DNA of 33,927 nt from Coemansia sp. RSA 922 (Eukaryota > Kickxellomycota > Kickxellomycetes > Kickxellales > Kickxellaceae). The notes under the pieces are model-generated. The model saw only the letters and a program-made list of their open reading frames with translations, was not told where the DNA came from and searched no databases. Within the stretch, counting starts at the first letter, position 1; every line of letters begins with the position of its first letter. Of this stretch, positions 30,301-33,927 are shown in pieces. Location: assembly GCA_027577415.1 (NCBI GenBank), contig JANBQS010000115.1, positions 1-33,927 on the forward strand, read 5' to 3'. A program made the translations under genes and the position numbers.

Positions 30301-32479
30301 GACGGATCTGCTTGTACATCTGCATAATTGGCATATGGAACTCCTCGAATGAGTGTGCGCCGCCAGTCCGGCCGCCAGTCCACTGCATGACGATGACTGC
30401 TGAGGGATTAGCCTGGGCAATATCCAAGGTCTGCTGTATCTGCGCTACCGTCGTAGGCTTGAGCGCAAAGTAGCAAAGACCCGCCGCTTGCAGGCTGCAG
30501 ATGAGCTGAGAGGCCTGAGTCACTGGCGGTATGGCGTCGTCGATGCATACTCCGATAATGGGCAGATGCTCTTGCTGGCGCAAGTCAGCAATCACTGGCG
30601 CTTGCCACGCAGCGAGACCTGCCAGCGAGCAGCTCAGCGCAATGCCGTGCCCTACTGGCTGCAAGTCAGCGAGCTGAGTGACCAAGCTGCGCAGCTCGTC
30701 TTTGGTGCGCACTGAGCTGACAGCCAACTCGGCGAGGTACCCGGCGTGGGCAACGGCGGCGACAAAGTTTACATTGGCTGTGGTTGGCTGAACTCCAGCG
30801 ACTACCACGGCAGGGTGGCCTAGCGCGCGGCTGAGTGGCGTGTCAAGATGTAGCTGGCCTTTGCCGCTTGGCGTGGCGAGACGCACGAGCCGCGGTCCAT
30901 ATACCTGAGCCCAGTTGCTGCCAGCGTCCATTGTTGACGAGGCAGAGGAGACAACAGCAGATACCAGCGAGGTACCGCTACCCTGAGTAACCTGTCTAGT
31001 AATGTCGCTCAGGTGGCTGTCGGCTCCACTAAAGTCGACAATGCGCGTCGTGTCAGGGCGGCCAACAGCTAGTGGCCAGTTTACCCGGCGCGTGTAGACG
31101 CTCTCGACCAGAATGCGAGCCAAGTCTGCGCCAGATTGAGTAACCTCCTGGCCGTCACAGCTGGAGCGCAGAGGGACTAGTAACTGGCTCTGCTCGTCAT
31201 CGTCAGCTGTGGTAGTATTATAGTTCCAGCCCTTGGCCGCAGCTACCGCCATATGCTGGTCGACAACCACAGCCAAGTGCTCGCAGTAAAGCGGCACACT
31301 TGCCGAGCGCACATAGCTGACTTGGACTTCGGGCTTGCGCGCATGGAAGGGCACACGTGACTGGTCGGCTCCAGCAGGATTCGCCTTGCTGCGAACGACT
31401 CTAACGAACCGATAAATCTCGCTGATGTGGCCGGAGCTGATAAATTCGTCGTCTGTGTTGATAGCCGATAGATGTATCTTGGCCGCGGGGCTGTCACGAA
31501 AGTGTGAGTTGTACTTGCTCAATACTGAGTCGACGATGTACTGAGGCGCTCCTCGCACTTTGATGACAGTCGTCGCAACACCCTCGTGCTGCTGAGCTTC
31601 GGCAACTGCGCTTGGGTGCAGCGTGGACTCGGGTGCGATATGCAAGGGCAAGCAGCCGGCCAGCATCAGAGTGCCAAGAGCTCGCTTGGAAGCCGAGACG
31701 AACTGCTCATCGCTGGTGGCAGATGCAACCGCGGCAGCAACAACCATGCCTTGACCATATCCGGTAACAGCTACACACAAACAAAAAACATTGAAGGCAG
31801 CATTAGTATCAGTAATAAAAAAAAGTGTAAACATATCCGGCAAAATGCACATGCAATAAATAAGCATAATTTTTTTACCTTTGAAATGGCACACGTAATC
31901 ACTCATAGTCACGCCTGATAGCCGACAATGCACCAACACTCGCACGAGCTGCACAAGACCAGACAGTGGCGTAGCCACTGGTGGGGATTCAAGGTATGTG
32001 GCATTGTCAGCCGGCTCAGAGTTGTCTTGTGCTGCAAGCCATGCGGCCACATTCAAGCCATGAGGGTAAAAGTGAGCAAACATGATATCCTGAGCCTCGA
32101 TAGCAAGAAACTGCGAAAGCTGGTCTAGGAATTCAGCCGTCAGCGAACGATGAACGCTGGCCAGGTAGCGCAACTCGGCCAGGCACTGCGACCCGCCGGC
32201 GCTGTGTAGAGCATCTCCAAATATGGCCAAGCTGTTGCAATGGCTTGCTGTGTCGAGAGCAGCGGCAATGTTGGCGGCAGAGGCATCGGTAGCACCGCGC
32301 TGCCGGCAGAACTCGATGAACTGTGTGCGCGGATGAATGTCGTCAGAGTAGGTGACAAGTGTAGTAGCAAACTCGTTGGCCAGGCGCTGGGAATCTTCCA
32401 CCAAACTGGGAGCAACTTCTAAACGGATAGTCGTAGCATGACCGAGACTGATCTCAATGGATTGCAGATAATCCACCAT
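21341..32479 (-). CDS. FAS-like type I megasynthase (fused beta-alpha), AT and DH sites lost, no PPT domain
   Basis: Two exons (32479-31879 and 31770-21341) encode 3676 residues in the fungal FAS order, beta then alpha. Acetyltransferase region 1 to ~500: the GHSQG nucleophile motif reads GYGQG, with Gly206 for Ser. Enoyl reductase ~510-820: QWTGGRTGG and His673 retained. Dehydratase region ~1180-1640: the GDxNPIH signature is absent around 1549-1570. Malonyl/palmitoyl transferase from ~1658: GQGSQEQG, Ser1806 in GHSLGEY, His in VPFHSS. ACP ~2180-2350: Ser2224 in GGKSTLQNEIL. Ketoreductase from ~2634: Tyr2797 and Lys2801. Ketosynthase ~2975-3590: Cys3263, His3485, His3526. It stops after YLDPLSRATYD, where fungal alpha chains continue into the phosphopantetheine transferase. 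The ATG at 32479 has A at -3; the frame begins at a TTG at 32500. Expected to be cytosolic. It may be a paralogue beside a normal FAS. Confidence 0.93.
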   Translation of the reverse strand: MVDYLQSIEISLGHATTIRLEVAPSLVEDSQRLANEFATTLVTYSDDIHPRTQFIEFCRQRGATDASAANIAAALDTASHCNSLAIFGDALHSAGGSQCLAELRYLASVHRSLTAEFLDQLSQFLAIEAQDIMFAHFYPHGLNVAAWLAAQDNSEPADNATYLESPPVATPLSGLVQLVRVLVHCRLSGVTMSDYVCHFKGKKIMLIYCMCILPDMFTLFFITDTNAAFNVFCLCVAVTGYGQGMVVAAAVASATSDEQFVSASKRALGTLMLAGCLPLHIAPESTLHPSAVAEAQQHEGVATTVIKVRGAPQYIVDSVLSKYNSHFRDSPAAKIHLSAINTDDEFISSGHISEIYRFVRVVRSKANPAGADQSRVPFHARKPEVQVSYVRSASVPLYCEHLAVVVDQHMAVAAAKGWNYNTTTADDDEQSQLLVPLRSSCDGQEVTQSGADLARILVESVYTRRVNWPLAVGRPDTTRIVDFSGADSHLSDITRQVTQGSGTSLVSAVVSSASSTMDAGSNWAQVYGPRLVRLATPSGKGQLHLDTPLSRALGHPAVVVAGVQPTTANVNFVAAVAHAGYLAELAVSSVRTKDELRSLVTQLADLQPVGHGIALSCSLAGLAAWQAPVIADLRQQEHLPIIGVCIDDAIPPVTQASQLICSLQAAGLCYFALKPTTVAQIQQTLDIAQANPSAVIVMQWTGGRTGGAHSFEEFHMPIMQMYKQIRQHRNVVLVANSGFGDADSALPYVTGAWGQDVGRAHMPFDGIMLGSRAMVALEARADDAVKQLIVAAKGMDPYNVECLFTDDNNNGGVESGCGVVSILAADGTPTHVLATRAALLCKHLSETVFSKPKDKQLPLLLAQKDEIIARLNSDFMRPWFGRKADGRVADLQDMTYAEVISRLVELLYVKHEQRWVDNSYRQFAAKFVDRTNMRLLTSESPFTPSITVEDASMPLFDVVLDEAAYVLRAIPKASTLLVSSEDIQYFFNMCRLWMTDRRPLPFIASMDADFADYLLRDSWWQSENLATVVGQDAQRVLVRQGPVSVRYSTLANEPIKQILDATYSGITSALAATAPADVPLPLVEYVEHPAPSPVRTLAPPLPSSVVVTCTESERTYQLPVEAGYSEMPGLDAWLSAIAGPSPSWLRALLTSAWIAQGPRRVRNYVRDVMRPRPGRRVIIELLTDASEGRNAQVPASVEIRSADGAKELEITAEEDGGVISLCIFHSNGHIQRALCFDYQYRPQQTPQAPIHELMCEREARVRDFYADMCLMTSEPKDSEESLHVIDDDQLEFVTAETVVTKESVADYCRTTSTDLPAYPPNSEQARDVPMEYMAVLASRSITQALVSRRVHCGLLTLRQTTSHVELTPGAEPVQIGHAVGCTTRVIEVSSSAKEDCSSSGVTTVVLRSSLQRDGKPVALVTSTFASPGAAPSGFEFRHVDEPLARLTIQSADDIAVLEAKEWYLPTHTSDAALAARLQIGSILEFRLRSEYKLGGAGFTQAVTTGSVHLKTALYEYTHIANVDYADGASCGNPVVEYLAQRASVVSEPAASLFDEDRSGRNRAYCLASGLVAWAPQSTQRSAAAMGSYNPRSTNEYVADLAQLGQQAIVADQWASATVRRFIEHNVANGNPHRLKRYSAQFAGPVHAGDQVDVQLAHVGMRSGRLVVEAVARSRTTGATVLEATCEVAPQRTAYMFTGQGSQEQGMGFDLYETSDAVRRTYDRADRHMRERFGFSILDIIRKNPREYTVRFGGLAGAKIRRNYMQFQQRVYGESGEPGDYKYVPLFPEVTETAHSYTFRSPTGLLNATQFAQPSIMLFDVAIANDLRSRGLFDETAILTGHSLGEYGALAAYGVMTLEDIIDITFIRGMTMQSTVTRDAQYRSDFAMVAANPSRVHKTFDEGALAATIDLIRRLNQSGGLLEVVNYNVRGYQYVVAGTRAQLAMLGCVLDEMSRLGISPGGGASCRVAPIVEAFVARGGCGNEVKRTKSTIPIPGIDVPFHSSHLLPGADFFRMCINAMVRPTDDDCSLLCNRYIPNLTAVPYAVTPEYFQLMVDQTGSPVAALELSRWPAEGMMTDVERARLGRVLVEELLAYQFASPVRWIEAQDRLLKEYKVERIIEIGPSATLCRMAEGSVKLAGLENQVSTLHVFRDEDEVNFRPALPESLPETAAYESSGSVSQTETATASRADSVSGEKDSAPESVVSSSESATTAVEGAADVPDVPLKSVFVIRTVIAQKLKRPLSEVSADRSVRDLTGGKSTLQNEILGDLLKEFNLSPSGPIPDRPDEITLHELSAGLSSSGGSAVRALGKHTTAQVARLFSTKMPGGVTQSAVRRRLESEHGIGRAHQQDAVLLLALTMEPGARLGSEQDANAWIASVVQAYAQACGIVLGSSNSTKSSGAHQQGKQAVVINSQEFDKAQAAQRALALQQVEAYAQYLGLDMRAGYRLAEKSAATGQQAQQQLDALADELGPEFLAGVQPKFDARKARVFDSYWNWAREDALQWIGQVLTRTDETAIETEEQARMLMLANRSDDLLVQLLNGLCSTLGSSAGDDPSVTRAYELAQRMLAACTQALGQAPVVRIAAVPTQPETSVGDVGSVTYREAPRLDEPTMAEYVAHMQAEPTTGNPEHRPLLHLRHKTAAHAWVYAAEPSSEYYACLTELSTSGSSAFAGTTALVTGCSRGSIAATVVERLLAGGARVIATTSSYSKKTMQFYESMYKEHGSRGSELIALPFNQGSAADVRSLVSHVFQTLQWDLDYVLPFAAIGDYGRDVSQLDGRSELSVRIMLTNVLRLIGEIKRTKQAMELNTRPTLAVLPLSPNHGVFGHDGLYGESKAALETAFNRWASEAWGDHVSVAGAVIGWTRGTGLMAANNAIAEALEVAEGVGARTFSTNEMALNIVALLHPRIAALALHAPVWADLNGGLQRIAKVNDAVTNARKALVADVSRRKNVAASAGADIATALGHRVCILHMDHDFRPLFDHRQEYPTLKSVDQLQHLQHLQGMANLDKVVVVTGYGEVSPLGNAETRWEMEAYGEFSLEGCIELAWIMGLIKHVSSAEYTGWVDAALGEPIRDMDVKARYEEYILAHTGIRLLESAMLENPENDPAVVPIFRELLIEHDLPPFEASADEAAQFKLRNGDLADTWANSDNGGSWSVKLRKGAVLMVPKALRFDRLVGAQLPTGWDPVRFGIPPDVVDQVDLVTCFALVATAEALIRSGITDPYELYRYFHVSQVGTSVGAGAGGIHAIRAMYHKRLMDKQVQSDVLQETFANTTAAWINMLLLSASGPIKIPTGGCATSVLSFDIAADTIRSGKARVMLAGGFEGFVEEGSYEFAQMGATSNAVEEAACGREPSEMSRPCTTTRTGFVEAQGAGIAVLMSAAAAIEYGAPIYAILAHTATATDKQGSSLPAPGMGVLTTAREADTGATSALLDISYRRRQINRGLRAVDAWEAEEHADPHPDMDESMIPVMAAAKRNQVLDAWGTEFWRTCPDHISPLRGALAAWGLTPDDIGLASFHGTGTHANDRNESTVLNAQLHKLGRTPGFAVPAVCQKHLTGHPKGPAAAWMLNGALQSLRTGIVPGNRNADNIDSNLKHEFIVYPSRPIHTPKIKAALLKSFGFGQVGAELLVVHPDYLLATLTEEQLNDYNARVGLRETQSYRYWQDTFAGNHSLVQVKSAPPFTPEQEERVYLDPLSRATYDAKTKSYHF
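31771..31878 (-). other. intron of the megasynthase gene
   Basis: On the minus strand the donor is AAAG|GTAAAA and the acceptor TGTGTAG|CTGTT, with branch-like TACTAAT at 31802-31808. The length is 108 bases, a multiple of three without an in-frame stop, so the frame reads through it. Removal is supported because splicing joins HFK to AVTGYGQG, matching the corresponding FAS segment (LKGATGHSQG), whereas the intron translates to unrelated hydrophobic residues. Confidence 0.88.
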
Positions 32480-32540
32480 CTTGGGTCTGGCAGTAGACAA
32501 GAATATATAAAGAGTAAAAAAAAACCGAAGACGTTGCTCG

Positions 32541-32549
32541 ATTTATAGT
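32541..32549 (-). promoter_or_regulatory. TATA box of the megasynthase gene
   Basis: Minus-strand ACTATAAAT lies about 65 bases upstream of the ATG at 32479, downstream of a long pyrimidine-rich promoter segment (32640-32815). Confidence 0.5.
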
Positions 32550-32855
32550 AGAGGTGAATAAATAGAGAAAAATAGATAATAGCTCAACAGTAGAAGAGGC
32601 AATGTAACTGTAAAATAATAATAACCGGCGCTGAGAGCGAGGCTTCAGAGATGTTTGTGTAGAGTCAGTCACAGTAAAAGGGAGGGAGGGACGGGGGGAA
32701 GAGGAGTCCTGTGCCAAGGTTATAAGGGATCGGGAGGCTGGGAGAGGTTGTCGTAGTAGTAGGAGTACGCAGTAAAGTGGCGGTTCTGTGGAGAGAAAGA
32801 AAAAAAAAAAAAGACAACAAACCAAAAAGAGGCTTTTGTCCCGCGTGCTGGCCGA

Positions 32856-32952
32856 TTACACCTGGGCGGGGTAGTTGTCTTTCAAGAAAACAAGCAATGC
32901 TTGGGCATCCTTCTTGTCCTCCATTAATGGAGGCGTTGGGTCTGCATTAGCG
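32856..32952 (-). CDS. possible last exon of a tiny spliced gene
   Basis: Minus-strand sequence after the acceptor-like CATTTCAG reads NADPTPPLMEDKKDAQALLV followed by FLKDNYPAQV and TAA. It is compact, charged and protein-like amid non-coding DNA. A candidate first exon lies at 33151 (ATG, then Ala-Trp-Ala) next to GTGTGAGT. Joining at GC|GTGTGA or at GT|GTGAGT with a slightly later acceptor both keep the frame and give 32-35 residues. A longer gene with other exons is possible. No family recognised. Confidence 0.3.
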
Positions 32953-33190
32953 CTGAAATGATTTTTTCTTTCTAATTTTCATATATATTTTTTGTTGTTG
33001 AGCTTTTCACCCAAGGGCAATTGGGCGTGATGCTATTTGCGTGACAGCAATAAAAAAAAAGGGGGCAGAGGAAAAGAAAAAAAGAAGTGGCACTAGTTGA
33101 ATTGGGGAGAGAGGAGGGGTTTGGGAGGCTTTACTCACACGCCCACGCCATTATGACAGAACGACCCGATTGCGTATTTGTTATTGTGAA

Positions 33191-33228
33191 AAAAAAAAAA
33201 CAACAATTGTAATTGTTGTTTTTTTTTT
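33191..33228. repeat. perfect 18-base inverted repeat
   Basis: A10 followed by CAACAATT, a 2-base centre (GT), then AATTGTTG followed by T10. The arms pair perfectly. It lies in non-coding DNA and could form a hairpin or cruciform. On the plus strand the T run after the stem resembles a terminator for short RNAs, but no RNA gene was recognised beside it. Confidence 0.85.
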
Positions 33229-33229
33229 G

Positions 33230-33927
33230 TTGACACTATTTGCGCAATGCATAGCGCCACACTGACATGCACATAGTTGCAGCTATGAGCTTTGACTCGG
33301 ATAAGCTCCGTTCACTGAAGGTATCTTTATATGTAGTGTGTGTGAACAACAATGATAACAGTCAGGATGTTTTTTTTCGTTTTTTTTTTCTGATTCGGAT
33401 GTAAGGGAAAAAAAAAGAGCAATGGCGTAATCTTTAGATGGTTCTTTTGTATATCTATGCAAGGTCTCATGCTATGGCATAATAGTGTGTGGCACACTGT
33501 GAGTAAAAAAAATACACAGGGGACACTAGGAAGATTAAAAGAGATATAGAGCGTAATGCACAAATGTCGGACTTGTTTGTCCCAGATACAATGTGGCTGT
33601 GTGAGCGCCATTTTTTTTTCGCTTGGTTCACACGGATCTGCCGGATGGTCCTTTTTTTTTAAGCGCCACCATGTGCTTACGTGATTAGCATTCCGATCGT
33701 AAATAATCTAATCATGATCTAAAAATAACCAGATTTCAAAGTGTGGAATATTCCAAGAGGAAAAACTGTGGAAAGTGCTTGGCAGAAAGCAGATGTGATT
33801 TAATCCTCGGTTTTTTTTATGCCAAGACCTGCAAAGAGATGATGTTTACTACGGGATTTTTATTGTTAGTTGGTTTTTTCACCGACCAAGGAGCCGATGC
33901 ACTTTTTACTAGAAAGAGTGCCAAGAA
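33230..33927. other. non-coding stretch with many A/T runs
   Basis: No convincing gene. A short plus-strand start at 33286 (MSFDSDKLRSLK before a donor-like GTATCT) might be a first exon, but no matching later exon was found. Several homopolymer runs of eight or more A or T are present. Confidence 0.4.

Noticed and set aside
33327..33611. Minus-strand 94-codon frame
   Set aside because: The translation is dominated by homopolymer runs (Phe and Lys stretches), with no TATA box or domain.

Overview
This window reads as nuclear DNA of an early-diverging fungus, probably Kickxellomycotina (Coemansia-like); the placement is inference. It rests on intron-poor genes with TATA boxes and pyrimidine-rich leaders, a fungal type I fatty acid synthase encoded as one beta-alpha fused polypeptide, fast-evolving F-box/LRR-like proteins, a FunK1-like kinase relic and Fanzor (eukaryotic TnpB-like) debris. 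No rRNA, tRNA or CRISPR array was seen.

Layout. 1-74: 3' end of an upstream gene. 253-1455: secreted M28 zinc aminopeptidase. 1639-4333: two members of an uncharacterised seven-helix membrane family flanking a small orphan gene. 4346-5480: a MITE-like element followed by a broken Fanzor gene with a structured 3' end. 5782-11114: F-box/LRR-like family, with one intact gene, one degraded copy and one copy broken by a single-base frameshift. 11346-13606: two small orphan genes with a second, inverted MITE copy between them. 13607-18230: mostly gene debris, including a FunK1-like relic. 18402-19502: third seven-helix gene. 19575-19882: second, inverted fragment of the Fanzor 3' end joined to a MITE end. 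20515-20835: small orphan gene. 21341-32479 (minus): the FAS-like megasynthase. 32840-33927: mostly non-coding, with a possible tiny spliced gene and a strong inverted repeat.

The main discovery candidate is the megasynthase. Malonyl/palmitoyl transferase, ACP, ketoreductase and ketosynthase domains keep their catalytic residues. The acetyltransferase has Gly where the GxSxG nucleophile should be, the dehydratase has lost its Gly-Asp-x-Asn-Pro-Ile-His signature, the enoyl reductase has altered FMN-site motifs, and the C-terminal phosphopantetheine transferase domain is absent. The frame is open for 11 kb, so this looks like a retooled enzyme under selection, not a decaying gene. It may be a polyketide-synthase-like or auxiliary FAS that depends on partners for priming, dehydration and activation.

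The second candidate is the Fanzor debris. Two copies share a conserved 3' end that folds into two hairpins, located where Fanzor/TnpB guide RNAs end. Family comparisons were made by eye against remembered sequences and need computational confirmation.
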